Shown here: positions 24,001-36,400 of the stretch, in pieces
How positions within the stretch are numbered: the stretch's first letter is position 1
Layout: every line of letters starts with the position of its first letter
DNA from: Patiria pectinifera
Lineage: Eukaryota > Echinodermata > Asteroidea > Valvatida > Asterinidae
DNA length: 64,000 nucleotides
Direction of reading: 5' to 3'
Assembly (NCBI GenBank): GCA_029964075.1
Contig: CM057142.1
Span: forward strand, 28,522,392-28,586,391
The notes under the pieces: model-generated
Told to the model about the DNA's origin: nothing
What the model saw: the letters and a program-made list of their open reading frames with translations, nothing else
Database searches by the model: none
Made by a program: the position numbers and the translations under genes

Positions 24001-26636
24001 GCCTCAAAGGCTCCTACCATTTAGGAGTGACAGTACCATGTCTGATCGTTCAGAAATTCTGTAGCATCCAGAAATTGTTTGTGTTCTTATTGGGGCCAAT
24101 TAATGTACCTTCTTATTTGTGGAAGTAACGAATACTGTGCAAATTGTAATTTGTGGATAGCCTCATATGTAAAGGACTTAACATTTAGATGAAATTTCAG
24201 CTCATAAATGTAGAGGATGCGAAAGTGACGTTGAACGTTTCCCCATGCTTCTGAGATGGGGCCTTGTATCCCAAGCCCCGTTTACAGGTCTAATTCAACC
24301 CTACCTGGAGGCCCTCGGTGTCTGTGACAATGACGCTTGTGGCGTCGTCGTAAGCAGCCCAGATGCCGATGGTGCAGGAGTCCTGGGCTGGGGAGGTGCG
24401 GAACACATCCTGCCCGCCAAAGAAGGTGTGGTTGAGAGAGTGAGACTTGCCGTCTCCGGTGTTGCCAAAGATGGAGACCACCTTGACTGGCGTGTCTGCC
24501 GGGCAACCAAGATGCTCTGCAAATCTGGCTGCTGTCTCAACCTGAAATGTTTAAATGTTAAAGTAATTTTCATCAAATAAACAGCAAAGGGAACTGACTA
24601 GCAGTGTTTTAGTCAAAGTACTTAAATATTAATCACAAGTCAACACAAGGCAATCATGTATGCCCTCCAGACATGCCAGACCAAATTCAACTCAATCAGT
24701 ATGCGAATGAAAACAACCTTAAAAAAAAATTAGATTTCATTTTTTGTGTGACACAAGCTAATGGACATGATGGAAATACTTGTTGGAACATCTCCCAATT
24801 TGCTCCATGGTCTCTATTCACTCGCTAATGGTTTTCTTGGTTCATGAATAGCCCGCTCATTCGACTGATCAGAAAGTTTTGATCACCACTACAACTCTTC
24901 AGTGTTTTTGTGAAGGCCAAGTGGTCAATGAATCTCTCAAGCTTTCTGTCACTTTTTATTAACATGACTGTGAGCTGGATGAGAACTCCCAGTGAAATCA
25001 GACAACTGTAACTTGGTTTGAAAAAAAAGTAGGACAACAGGATTTTGAAATCCCAATTTCTCCCACCATTACTTTTTCCGTATGGATGATTGTGAGCCAC
25101 TATTTGCATGGTTGTAAAATGTGAGCCACTTTTGTGTCAAATTAGTTTTTTTTTAATGAAAAACTAGAGCTTTGAATGTATCCACTGTTTTCTAATAATT
25201 TTTCCTATTAAAATGAAGTAACACATGATTATAGCTGCATGACTGTGATGTGTTGACAAAACCACTGGCTTCTTACATGCCTAGCTATAGTGACAGGTAC
25301 ATGTAGATGCACATGTACATGTATAAAGGCAAACATTAAGCACCTGAAGATTTTCATTGTCATCAACCAGAAGGAAGCCTGGCTTGTATTTGATGACAGG
25401 TTCTTTGTCCTTGAGCTGAGGTCTAGACAAGACAGAATCATCCCTCCCTGCTCCTTGAATGCTGCCCTGCCTCCGACTGAAACTACCCCTTGGTGATTCC
25501 ATCTCTCCATCCCCATCATTGGAACTGGTGGAGTTCTGAGAGGTGCCCATAACGGATGCTACTGGCCGGACCAAGTTTGGCTCACGACTTGGATTGGACA
25601 AGACGGGAGGTCTTTGTTGAGAATCCATTTTAGAATGGGAGCCACTCTTCCGCTTATCCTGTTTGTCATCAACAGGGTGGAGAAGGACCTGTTGAGCTGT
25701 GGAACTCAGATGTGATGGGTTTACTTCTTGTTTCGGGAAGGCTGTGTCTTTTCCAGACTGAGAAGATACCACGTGCTTTGTAGTTCGTGCTTTGGGTGTC
25801 GGTTTTACAGCTTGATGAGCATGCCGACCACTAGTATCAGCCCCGGAGGTGAAATGTCCTGAGCTCAAGGGAAGAGCACTTGGTTCTTCAGACGTTCCAA
25901 AGCGGTCAATATCTAGCTCAGCCGTTTGGGGATTCTCCTTCATCACTTTCTCGAGGCCTTCCTCAAGACTAAGGAATTCATTGCTGGACACCTCATCCAT
26001 GGCAACAGTTGTCAGTTCCTCAAAGCATCCTTGTGCCAGCTTCAGGTTGAATTCTGGTGGGCTTTCTAACTTCTGCAAGACTGGCAAAGTTTCATCTGAG
26101 CTGATGCCAACTGCACTTTGAAACTGATCCTCAGAAAGTGAGTTTACGCTCGGGCTTGTTGGAGAAGTTTCATAGAAAGTCTGCTCATGGCCGGAATGAT
26201 CGTCAGTGATGGGAGATGCCAGTGCGGTCAAGACTTTACTTGCATCAGATGCATCAACACATGTTGGGGTCGAAATGACAATGGGTCGGCGGTGATGTTT
26301 GGTCAGTTTACCCCTGTGAAAAACCTGATTGCATTCCCCACATAAAACTCCCTTGCACTCAATACAAGAATACTCAGCAGGATTGATGGGGTTACACCAC
26401 ATGCCACATTGCTGGACTGATGCTGGGAACACCGGCTGTTGAATCCGGACGCGGTCGTGGTCTGCGAACCGAGGATTGCTCGCATGAAGCCGTGTCGCGC
26501 ATTCACTGCACTGCCTTGTCCCGCAGTCAAAACAATCGAACTCTGCCTTGGATCCGTTGCAGGAAAATCGCTCTTGGCAGATACGTTTCGAACCGGGGAT
26601 TTTATGATGATCTGTGGTTCTAGAACGAGTTGCCAT
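17802..26636 (-). CDS. ZFYVE1: ZFYVE1 / DFCP1, 5' five exons (746 codons, 3' end missing)
   Basis: Exons are 25344-26636, 24305-24541, 20616-20883, 19614-19846 and 17802-18008; all phases agree. DFCP1 binds PI3P through two C-terminal FYVE fingers. It marks omegasomes and lipid droplets, and its P-loop domain hydrolyses nucleotide. Here residues 1-125 hold two Cys/His clusters (CFDCGTRQCSEC; YSCIECKGVLCGECNQVFH) matching the family's N-terminal zinc-binding region. Residues 457-464 are the P-loop GNTGDGKS. DTEG at 505-508 fits a Walker B/G3 motif. Exons 3-5 carry TRLLLKVLAISDVVVYRT, SLGPAVIVFQET and the CLSC...CRYQHQYDNQVFTCK cysteine region. Compared with human (P-loop Lys near 193), a ~270-residue Ser/Pro/Glu-rich linker is added between the zinc clusters and the P-loop. 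The FYVE fingers are absent from the window. ATG at 26636 has A at -3 and G at +4. Confidence 0.93.
18292..18912. mobile_element. Inverted-repeat element (GTTATAG type) with nested insertion
   Basis: The ends 18292-18310 (TACAGTAGAACGCCACTAT) and 18894-18912 are inverted with three mismatches. Inner words GTTCGTTATAG repeat in both halves, a style common in invertebrate MITEs. The middle (about 18372-18805) is a different sequence made largely of degenerate CGGGT/CCCGA words, flanked by TTATAGTGTA and TTATAGTGAA, which look like target duplication. Confidence 0.65.
19084..19585. mobile_element. ~500-bp MITE, ATAGTCCAT family
   Basis: Left end is TAGTCCATCATT, right end is TGCAAATGATGGACTATAGC. 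The interior matches the copy at 42077-42573 along most of its length (GGGAGTTTAGT..CTTACTATC; ACGCCAGTTACTTTTCGG). It sits ~28 bases from ZFYVE1 exon 4, in intron 4. Confidence 0.8.
19614..19846 (-). CDS. ZFYVE1: ZFYVE1 exon 4 (GC donor)
   Basis: Acceptor TTCCAG. It encodes ILRERFKEYGHSIDAFS, PPTDFRGLRKAI and RSPRLSTVVYNALK. The reading frame and family alignment require the exon to end at AAG followed by GCACGT, a GC donor. The nearest GT lies four bases further on and would shift the frame. A MITE ends ~28 bases into the intron. Confidence 0.9.
20335..20544. mobile_element. 210-bp MITE, GCAACAAGGTCGTA ends
   Basis: The 24-bp ends 20335-20358 and 20521-20544 are inverted with two mismatches (TCGTGTCAGTGCAACAAGG and on). 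The end motif is repeated twice more inside (AACGAAGTCGTATC; CAACAAGGTCGTATC). It lies in ZFYVE1 intron 3, ~70 bases from exon 3. Confidence 0.8.
20616..20883 (-). CDS. ZFYVE1: ZFYVE1 exon 3
   Basis: Acceptor CCTGCAG, donor GTAAGA, exit phase 1. It encodes NQRTRLLLKVLAISDVVVY, RADRLHRDLFQFLGDASKAY and GPAVIVFQETTHT, aligning closely with the nucleotide-binding domain of DFCP1. Confidence 0.95.
20941..21363 (+). mobile_element. tRNA-derived SINE with (ATT)n tail
   Basis: An A-box-like GGTCGGGTGGTTAAG and B-box GGTTCGAATCTT lie ~45 bases apart. The 3' end carries GCGCATTGAGATT, GCGCTATATCAGAAT and a TTA run. It is antisense to ZFYVE1, in intron 2. It is a different family from the SINE at 37655. 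Confidence 0.75.
21364..23130. other. ZFYVE1 intron 2, no gene seen
   Basis: Non-coding. The open frames between 21852 and 22258 show no family resemblance or exon-like splice context. Poly-A and GCGCGC patches only. Confidence 0.5.
23137..23392. repeat. Tandem duplication, ~171-bp period
   Basis: 23137-23222 and 23308-23392 are ~90% alike (CAGAGACCAACACAGGATTT; GGTTCTGTGCGGTATTTTAT). The spacer between them is not duplicated as clearly. Confidence 0.75.
23556..23937. mobile_element. 5'-truncated copy of the TGCACCCGA element
   Basis: It matches the right 350 bases of the element at 62982-63622 (GAGCTCTCAGTGGACTGT; GAGTTGCAACGTGTTACA; CTTCGTGAAATCGGGTGCA at the end). It lies in ZFYVE1 intron 2. 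Confidence 0.8.
24305..24541 (-). CDS. ZFYVE1: ZFYVE1 exon 2 (P-loop)
   Basis: 79 codons, phase 0 at both ends. It holds VKVVSIFGNTGDGKSHSLNH (P-loop) and VTDTEGLQ. This is the most conserved exon. The Walker lysine is residue 463 of this model. Confidence 0.95.
25344..26636 (-). CDS. ZFYVE1: ZFYVE1 exon 1 (zinc clusters plus long linker)
   Basis: 431 codons ending FLLVDDNENLQ before donor GTGCTT, phase 0. The first ~125 residues bind zinc by paired CxxC and H residues. Residues ~130-415 are low-complexity, Ser/Thr/Pro/Glu-rich with many basic patches and no recognisable fold. The last ~15 residues match the segment just before the P-loop domain in vertebrates. Confidence 0.9.
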
Positions 26637-27393
26637 ACTACAAAACACCTCTCCGAATACTGATAATCCTAAACCATGTCCATCATTTGGGGAAATCCGA
26701 GTAAAAACAGCATTTTCCTAGTGAACAATAAACCTGTGGTCTATTTTAAGAAATGATGATGACACACCAAAACGACCGGCTGATCGACTGATACCTGTTT
26801 GTTTTGACATTGAAAACCGTTCTATTAGGCGTACTGCAGTCCAGGTACCGAACAAGGAAAACACAGGTTGACCTCGCCTCGTCCCTAGCCTCCCGCAAAT
26901 GCTCTGGGAAATAAACAACCTCACTGGGCCCGGCCGGAGTCGATGCATGCAGATACCAACGGTCTCAGAGACGACTGGAAACTAGTCTAGGATAAGTAGA
27001 TTTTACCATTAGGAGGTAGGGAGATTTCTTCGAAACTATCACGTTGTGCATGTTGCATAAATCTTTACGATGCATACGAAAATCAACATTTCGAAAATAG
27101 TCCAGACTAATTATGCTTTAGGGATTCATCTTTTTCCTTTTAATTTTTTTCCAACAATTTTGCCCCTTTTTTCAACCCCGTAGTTTGTATCATTGATACC
27201 CCCTTACTCTAATGATCAGATTTCAAGGTCACTAGTAGCACCTCTCCATACCATAAATAACACGTATACAGCATTGCATTGCTATGCTTCACTGCAGTAG
27301 TTTATCAACTTAATTCACTGAATATTATCTAGCTTTTTAACGCTTTTCCTTTTTAACCTGTGGTTGGAGGTGCGTGCGGTAAAGATTTCCAAG
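26637..27393. promoter_or_regulatory. Shared region between divergent ZFYVE1 and XDH starts
   Basis: Only 757 bases separate the two ATG codons, which point away from each other. The half near ZFYVE1 is more GC-rich (26830-26960) than the surroundings. I see no convincing TATA box. Both genes probably start transcription here, so a bidirectional promoter is likely. Untranslated exons cannot be placed from sequence alone. Confidence 0.5.
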
Positions 27394-27468
27394 ATGTTCA
27401 CAGCGGAGAAAGCTTCATCAGCTGACAAAACTGCTAATATATTGGTGTTTTTCTGCAATGGCAAAAAA
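27394..27468 (+). CDS. XDH: XDH exon 1
   Basis: 25 codons from ATG (A at -3) to donor GTGAGT, phase 0. The frame ends [10 protein letters not shown], the first strand of the ferredoxin-like domain. The N-terminus is ~11 residues longer than in mammals. Confidence 0.9.
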
Positions 27469-30400
27469 GTGAGTGTTAGTGTTAGTGTGTTTATAGTTGG
27501 TACCTTTCCCTGTGAATGATCTTTCCAAGTTGTTGAATGGCCGTAATGGGAACAGTGAAGTCCAGCATGTACCGGTATGCTTGTAATATATACTTAAAAC
27601 ATGGATGTAAAAATGCTATTTCACAATACGTTATGGCTCTGGTATTTTTAATATTTTTTGTCAGCAAAGAGGGTAAAAAAAAAAATGAAAATAGGGCCTA
27701 TATGTCAGCACACTTCAAACATGTTGTTGTAGCATCAAAACTAATTATATTTATAAGAAATGTAAAAGTCTGAGCTTAAACATGTTAAATCTAACTCTAA
27801 ACTTGTGAAACATCCATGAACATGACAACATTTTGTACACTTTACTACAAACTGTTACATATCTCAAAGTTGTGATATTCAACTCATCCCTTACCAGCTA
27901 AGCTTACCAACTACTTTAACCATGAATATTAATGTTAAGACTATTAAGAGCATGGTTAAAAGATTATTTACGCCAAGTTTTGAGTTTCTATCACAAAGAA
28001 TTGCATTTTTACATTGCTTTTCAACATTTTTGATATGTATTCGGTGTTAAAAACACAACAGTGAACAAGAATAAAGCAAAGAATGTTGCAACCTCACGCC
28101 ACATTTTTTCATCATACATGTACGTGTACATTGTATCATCTCAATAAAGGTCAGTCATTGCAAAAAAAATTTAAGAGACATGAATCTGGGACTGAGAAAC
28201 ATAAATTTCCAATTTTGTTAAGAAATAATTTGAAAATGTTCTTGACTCGCCATAGACATCTGTCATGTCTGTACACAAGCAAAAAAGTGGCGTCACGACA
28301 CTACATTCTTTCCCATGTAACTCTAATATTTGCTGTAAAGTGTATACATATGTAAATGACCTAAACAACAACAAAATGAATTTTGAATCATTATGATCAT
28401 TCCCAACTTCAAAAGTCATGATTTTATTATTTCTTTCAGTGTTCATTAATGCACAAATTGAAAGCTGTGATAAAGAATCCAATATCTGAAATTTTCACAG
28501 TATCACCTTTAATTTGGTTTGTGTATCATGTCTGTTTCTGGTAGTAGGCCTAATGTTTTTGCGAATTGCTTGAATTTTGTAAATAGAACATTCTAACTGT
28601 AATCACAATTTCAGTCTTACCTGTACGGTATGACTCATAATGAATAACAGTGTGTTTTCATTTCTAAATTTATCATTTTGATGTTTTTCATGTTTGTGTT
28701 TGAAGGTTGTTGACCACCATGTGGAGCCAGAACTTACATTGCTTACGTACCTACGCACCAAATGTATCCTTTGAAAAGCCCTGTATTTTTTGGTGGTTGT
28801 TTAAAAGTGTCTCCCGTTTCAGATTGCAATCAAATTAATCATCAGATTAGCCCTAACCACTCTGAATCCATCAAAATCCATACCCCTGTTTTGGAGTATT
28901 TCGGCAGATTCAGGATATACCGCCATTAAATGAAAACAGGGGATTTTGATGGATTAGGATTGTAAGCCTAGCAGTACTACAGGATTTTGATGGACTCAGG
29001 ATACCTCCGTACTGAGCAGTCACCAACACCAAAATGTTTGTGCATGACACAATAGTTGGATTTTGGTGGATTCAGGATGCTTTCTAGTATACCCAAGGGG
29101 TTCGGGTTAATTAAATCACAAATACCAAGTGGGGATTCATTTGTAAAGTCTGTCATTGTATGTGGGTGCCGTTTTGTACACAACTTTTGGTGTGTTTGGG
29201 TGAGTGTTATGGTAAAATAATTTTTGGCGCGTATGATTTTACCAACTTATGTCAAAAGAAATCATTTTATTCTAATAGGCCTACAGCATAACTTTGGGTT
29301 ATTATGCACGATTTGAAACAGGTAACATTGCATTTAAAAAACTGTTTTGCTTGTGTTTGTTTATATGCCCCAAATACAGCATTGGTCCCAACTACAGTTT
29401 GGGCTGTCCCAACTTCAGTTGAGAAAGCCCTAACAATAGTTGGGACCGGATGATGCTGTATCTGGGGTGCAATATATGTTCGTTGGAACAAATTCATGAA
29501 AAAAGGCAACTTCAGATTAAATGTTATTTCCCAATCTGGTTTTTTTTTTCATTTCATCAGCTACAAAATGTAATTTTGTTATCGCCCAAAGATGGTAAAA
29601 TACCAGTAAAAAGTGTTTTCCAATTTTGGAGTAATGGATTGCATATATAAACCAGATACTTGATCACTTAATGTTTCTTGTACTGCTGCCCCTAATACCA
29701 TGCTAACTGCACTGCCTGTATACGATAACCTGTGTTTTTTTTAAAATTATTTATTCTTATCAGGAAATAAATACAGTGTAATACAGTGTGTTAAATGTGC
29801 TAATTGTGGGTGAAAAAGAGACAGCAGCTGCATGTGGGTCATTCTATAAATATCCCAAGTCCAAAGTGTGACCTACATGTACATGTACATGTACACATAG
29901 GCCTGTTTCCTGTCCCTGTTATTAACTTGGTACTTAAATTTGCCATTCCACTATCATAAAGAATCAACTTTAAACAATGGTTGATTTGTTGGGTAGGTAG
30001 TTTCTATTCATAATCACTCTTGGAGGAGAACTGCATTAAAGAGTGCATCAGAACTATAATATTATATACTGTACATGTATGTCAGATGTAACAGGGACAG
30101 GAAAAACAGTGGACCCCAAATGTACAGAATGATCCACATTCCAAATACAGAGAAAATGTCCTTAACTGTGACTTCCAACAGTACGCCTTACTGGTAGTAA
30201 GCTTGGCTGCGGGGAAGGTGGATGTGGAGCTTGTACAGTCATGGTGTCCAAGTATTCACCAAAAGACAAAACCATCAAGTTAGTGGCTGTTTATTATCAT
30301 CATTTATTTTGGCATGATTATAACATAGGAAACAAATAATTAATGGGATTTGTTTAAAAATTTGTGCCGCGTGATTTGATGCATTGATTGAAGTCATGGT

Positions 30401-33400
30401 CTGCTAGTATAGTCCTGGTGGTTGAGGGTTCGAGTCCAGCCTGGGGTAACGGTGTTTGTCACTGATTGTTTCTACCCACCCAGGAGTACATACAGTGTAC
30501 AATACCTGTGATGGCATAGATGGTAATTGTAATCAATTTGAGCTATTTTGCTCTGAATCTGTGAATATGGCAGCATCTACATGTACATGTAGACTGTACA
30601 CATGTACATGTTCCCCATGGAGCTGAGATCATGTATTTGGAATGTTTTATTGGCCAAAGGAGCAGGGGTAATAATTATGTAGTGCCTTGATCATGAGCGC
30701 CATTAAATTGTGGATACATGTATGAGCGCTTTTATATAAGAAAATCAATATTATTTTTGTTACATGTACATGTATGTATTATTATTATATACTGGTGTCA
30801 TAGAAAATTTGGACCCCTATGAAATGTGGTCTCTTTACCTTTATGGACTCTAATATACCTGACAAGTGACCTTGTCACTATCCCAGTACGTATTTCACAT
30901 GTCACACTACACTGGTCCCTTGGTCTAAGTCTAATGTTCAAGGCTACGAATATTAAGGATTTGTTGTTTTTGTGCAACTAATACAAAAAAGAATTTGCAT
31001 TATTGTTTTTTTACTTTTTGCTGTTGTAGAAAAAAATATTCTGGAAATTCTCATTGAGTTGCACTAAACTCGGATTCTAGGGGGCTAGTCACTTTCTCAT
31101 GAAAATCACCACTTCCGTCTTTCCATTTACATGTAATATACAGACAGAAAAAATCAAATAAAACAGAGTAAGTTTGAAAAGCCTTATCTTTCTAGTGTAA
31201 ACATGGACGCTGGACAAGTCCTAGCTATAACCTTGATATAAACAAAAAGGGTTATTTATTTTAGGACAACCTTGTCCAGATAGCTTATAACTTGGCTAGT
31301 CATTGTATGAAAGCAAGTAAAACAAGTATGAAAGCGGCATTCCCACGACGATAAAAGTGGCCATGGTACGGGGTCCAAAACTACACAGTTTTCAAAACTG
31401 ACCATTATTCACAGTAACGGACAATGGGGCTATTCAGAACGATACGTCTGTCATATTAAACAAAAAAGGCACCCGAATGCCCACTGGCACAAAAAAGGCA
31501 CCAATTATTTTTTTAAAAGGGCACTCTATTGTTCAGAAAAAAGGGTACTTCTTTATAAAAAAAAAGGCCACTCCTACAAAAATATTCGGGGGGGGGGGGG
31601 GGTTAAGCGCCGGTGAAAAAGGGCATTTCAATGGAAAAGGGTAGTCTTTAGAAAATATGTGTAGTTCGGGGGGTAAATTACACCCCTTACCCCCATTTTT
31701 TATGGGTTGCAATAGAGTTACCTTTCAACACCCCAGACTCAAGAACCATTGATTTTTAAGTCGGGCATGCAATTAACTTTTCCTCAGATCAGATGATTTC
31801 CTTGTCTTTCACTAAACACTTATGCCATTAAAAATTTAAAAACATGGTCCAAAGTCTTGTAAAGATTGGAGTTTCCTCTTTATTTTGGTTACTTCCAATT
31901 TTCATGCCTGTTATTAAATTGGTCCTCACTCACCCAATAAGTGGCCTTACTCTTTGCCCCTTTAAATTTCCTCTAAAACTGGCATTGTAAAGTTTGTAAT
32001 TTCTATTTTTTTGTTGGTCTCTTTTCAGCCACCTTGCTGTCAATGCCTGCCTGGCGCCCATCTGTTCTGTGCACGGTATGGCCGTCACAACTGTGGAGGG
32101 GATTGGCAGCACTAAGACTAGACTCCATCCAGTACAGGTATGCCAGTCTAGAATGTAAACTGGAATTGTCAGAATATGTCTTTAGCCTTGCTTGTGAAAT
32201 AGATCAAACAACAAAAGCTTAACTTAATCATTAAATAGTTTCTATTTTAAGATATGTTCTCTTCTTCATATAGGCATATATGGCTGTTTTGAAAATTAGG
32301 GTCAGGTGGTCTGGAGTTTCTAGGACATATGTTGTTGTGTAAACACTTGTTTGATGATTACAATTTGATACAGAAATATAATAATCTAATAAACAAGGAA
32401 GTCTGTTTTTAGATTACAATTCACATACATACCGTACATTGATAAAATTGTCACAGATGTACACATGCAGGTTTTCAGATCAGATCAAAAAACTTTTTTA
32501 AAAACCCAAAAAGGTCAATTCCATGCAAAAGTGGACAAGGCAGAAAAGTGGAAAATTTGTAAAATCATCAGTAAGTCCAAAGCATCACAGCCTTAAATGT
32601 GGTATCAAATTCAATGGGACATCAAGACCTTTCATTTGAGTGGTGTGCCAGTGAGATGGAATACCATCAAAGGTATTTTTTTGTCCAAAAACTGTTACGG
32701 ATGCGAGTTACCGCAACACGAGTTACCGAAATACATCCCTCTAGAGGTGTCATGATTGATTATTTCTTAGTGAATAATTGTTATGGTAGCTATGATTCGC
32801 CTCCTAATGATGTACTTAATGACACTGAAAAGATTTGTTCAACATGTCACAGTACGATTACATTTTCAAATGTCCTTTTTTATGTACACAAGTTACCAAT
32901 AAAAATAGTTATTACCCAACCAACAGAATTTTGTTTTGTTGGCCTCTTTTGTGTAGTTTAGTCACTTAACTTCACGGTAACCTCCCCAACTCCGTCAAAA
33001 TCCATCCCCCAATTTTGGTGGATTTTTGGGGACTTGGTCCTGCAGGCCTGGTGTGACTAAATATTGATGGAGTATGATGGACTTGGGCCTGGAGGCCTAA
33101 GGCAAAGCATGCATTGGAAGCAGTGTGATTGATGGATTTTGGCAGACCTGGTCCAGTACTTACCCGGTAGTAAAAGTCAGTAGTGAGTTCTAGGGATAAG
33201 GGGGTCTTCTGTGAGATAAATCCACCCTGAATTCTTTGAATTTATAGAATAACAGTACTTAGAGTGTTGACAGAGGATAGGACCCCCAAACCCTCCGAGC
33301 TGCGAAGGGGCTAGCGCGTGAGGCACTTTTTTTTTTTTCTTAACTTTTTTTTTTATGAAGCTATCGCCCAATTCCCTTGAAACTACATGTACATGTACTC

Positions 33401-36400
33401 CTTAAGTGAACCTTGTGGTTTGAGATGGTATGGTTGCTTTTCTTGTAGGAGTTCACTTGGGGGTCAGCCGCCCCTGGGAAAGTTGGGCCTCCAGCCAAAG
33501 CCCATTCACTTGTGCACAAAAAAAGTTCTTCGTGTTTTGTCACAACAATGTCATCAATCATCCTCTACTGCTGACCCAGTGACAGCTGTCTAGAGCCGGC
33601 CACAGAAAGGTCATCAGTCTGTACTGATGCTGTCTCGACTGTTTCATGTCCATCGATTTTGGGGGATCGAACATGTAATGGACGATCCAACATGTAATGG
33701 TCACAGTGCATGCAGTGTATGTACATGACTGTGCAGCCACAATGTCTGTGAGTGACCTACATGTACTGGAGGGGATTCAATCTTGTGTTGGTTCAAGGGG
33801 ACCTGCATTCATAATATTTAGACCATTAGAGAAAGGATTGTGTCCACAAAATAGTATTTTATACGCGAAATCAATCAAAACTGCCTCAGCGTGAGCACCT
33901 CAGGGCCGCGTGTAAGTTTTTACGCTTCGCCGCTCGCAGGGTTAAATGTACATGTAACGCGAGTCACCATGGAATAACCCATAAGATTAATAGCCACTGT
34001 ACAGCATGTAACATTTGCATTAATTAACCCACTCAAGCTATTCCATTAATTCAAACACTTCACAGAAGTTTTAATTTTGCTTTGTAAAACGTTTTAATTT
34101 GTTTTAGTCAGCCAAGGCAACATTATGTATGCAGTTTCAGTGACTATAATACCACAACCCACTGCCAAATGACAAACATAAGAGGATAAGTTATAATGTC
34201 AGACTGGTAATTTGTGTTTACAACATGTCTCATAATCGAGGCTTAGGCCTAAACGTAATTTAAAAAAAACAGCAAAGAGCAACACTTCATTAACATTTTA
34301 GGCCCGGTGAGTCAACTGTATAGGGTCTGCATCAATATGATGCAGCGTCACTTACAAATCACGTACTAGGGTGTTTTTTTTTTTGAAAATAAATTTGTCT
34401 TTTGCCATTGTTATTGTTGAATTTTACACAGTGTTTGAAAGGATAAAAGTTAATTTTTGCTATCAACATGCTCCAATTTAGTGAACTGAAATCAACTGCC
34501 TCGCCAGAACTCATTTGCCTTGCTAATAAGCGCAACAGGTGGTATGATAATAACCCTTAATTTATTGTTATTATTACGGATCAGTGAAATATTGCTAACT
34601 TATTAAAGGCCAATTTCTCTCAGGATCAAGAATAATATAGTGGCTGTGGAAGCTCACAGTTCTAAATGTATGACAAAAATCCGACGTGATGAGACCACTT
34701 GCATACACTGTATGATGTGTGTGGTTGGAAAAGGCTGTGTGGCGTTATAGGGAGATGCACTTTTTCAATGTTGCATGTGCATAGTTGGTGTTGGAGCTGT
34801 ACAGATGTAGATCAGTTTATTCCTTTGGGTTTAGCAGGTCCCTAGAGAAGCCAGTCTATGGACAAATTCAGCGAACAAAATTAGAAGCCATTTTTTAAGG
34901 TGGCATCATTTTGCACTCATGCCACACGCTGGCTTAACCTTAACTGCCCTAGGCTAGGATGCAACCTCAATCCTGCAAAATCCTCCAACTGCCTCCTTAT
35001 AGAAATTGCATACATGTACAGCCTCAATCCTGCAAAATCCTCTGTTTTTCTTGAATGTGTTATTTGGAGGGGTGCACCACTGCCTCAATCTGCAAAATCC
35101 TCCAGCAATCGCTGTCAAAATGTTGAGGCAGAGCCAGTGACATCCTTGACCAGTTCAGAGGACTTTAAGTATTTGTCTAATATATGTATACATGTACATG
35201 TATGTATGTACATTTGTATGTAGGCCTGAATTTGTGCACAGCTGAGCATAAACAACACAATTGGTTCGGCCCAAGACCTTGACACTGCATGCTTGAAAAT
35301 CAGCAACACTTGTTTTGCCATAGAGCCTCAATCCTGCAAACTCCTCCATGATTTTGCAAAGAGGATTTTAGAGAATTTCGGTAAGGTTTAGGGTCTAGAC
35401 GATGCACACATGCATTTGGGTATTAAACCCAGGTCGAAGGAGCCCGGAGTGCATGCGTACTACCTGAGCGCAATTGACACGAGCCTGGTTCCACCTCAGA
35501 AAATGGCTGTCGCCGAATGATTCTCCTCTTTATACCTGACTGACTGACAGACAGATTGACTGACGAACAGACAGATTGACTGATTGTACTTGTAACGTGT
35601 AAATTAGACTTGCTGGCTGACTGTCAGTTGTGAATTACATGTAGACTGATCTCATGGACTGAATTCTTATACATGTACTGACATGACTGACTTTTACATG
35701 TAAATAAAACATGTTAATTAATACCTATTGCACTGCATGGCTTTCACTTGTGGATTAGACATTTTAGACTGATTACATATCTCACTGATTGACTTTCCAC
35801 TTGTGAATTAGACTGCATGGTTACCTATTTCCACCACGTGATCACGTAATCTACAAACGTTTAAGCCATTCCAGTTCAATCGAATATAATGTTGTGTGCT
35901 CTGGCACCAGCTTTACTAGGCTTGCCTACACTGTAGTCCTGTTAGTATTGAGATTTGCCTTCCACCTTTAAAAAAATACCACATTTGTTATAAAAATGTC
36001 AGATTTTGTTAACTATTGTGAGCCTTGTTTTTCTTGGTATATATAGGAACGTATAGCTAAGGCCCATGGCTCCCAGTGTGGTTTCTGTACTCCCGGCATT
36101 GTTATGTCAATGTACACCCTGTTGAGGAACAATCCGCAGCCTACCATGGAGGACATAGAGAGTGCATTCGAGGGCAACCTGTGTCGCTGTACGGGGTACC
36201 GGCCAATCCTTCAGGGCTACAAGACATTTACCAAGGTAAGGACCTACATGCGTACAAGTTTTTGAGCCCCTTTTATTGTAAATAGTCAGTTCAAAATTCT
36301 GCAGGGGGAAGTGGGGGAAATAGACCCTTCCCTATTGCCTTCAAAAACCCTCGGTATTTGTAGGTCCGGCTCAAGCTCTTCAAGCTACCACTAGTTGCCT

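Noticed and set aside
35535..35600. CRISPR-like regular repeats
   Set aside because: Simple tetranucleotide microsatellite without spacers, and the genome is eukaryotic.
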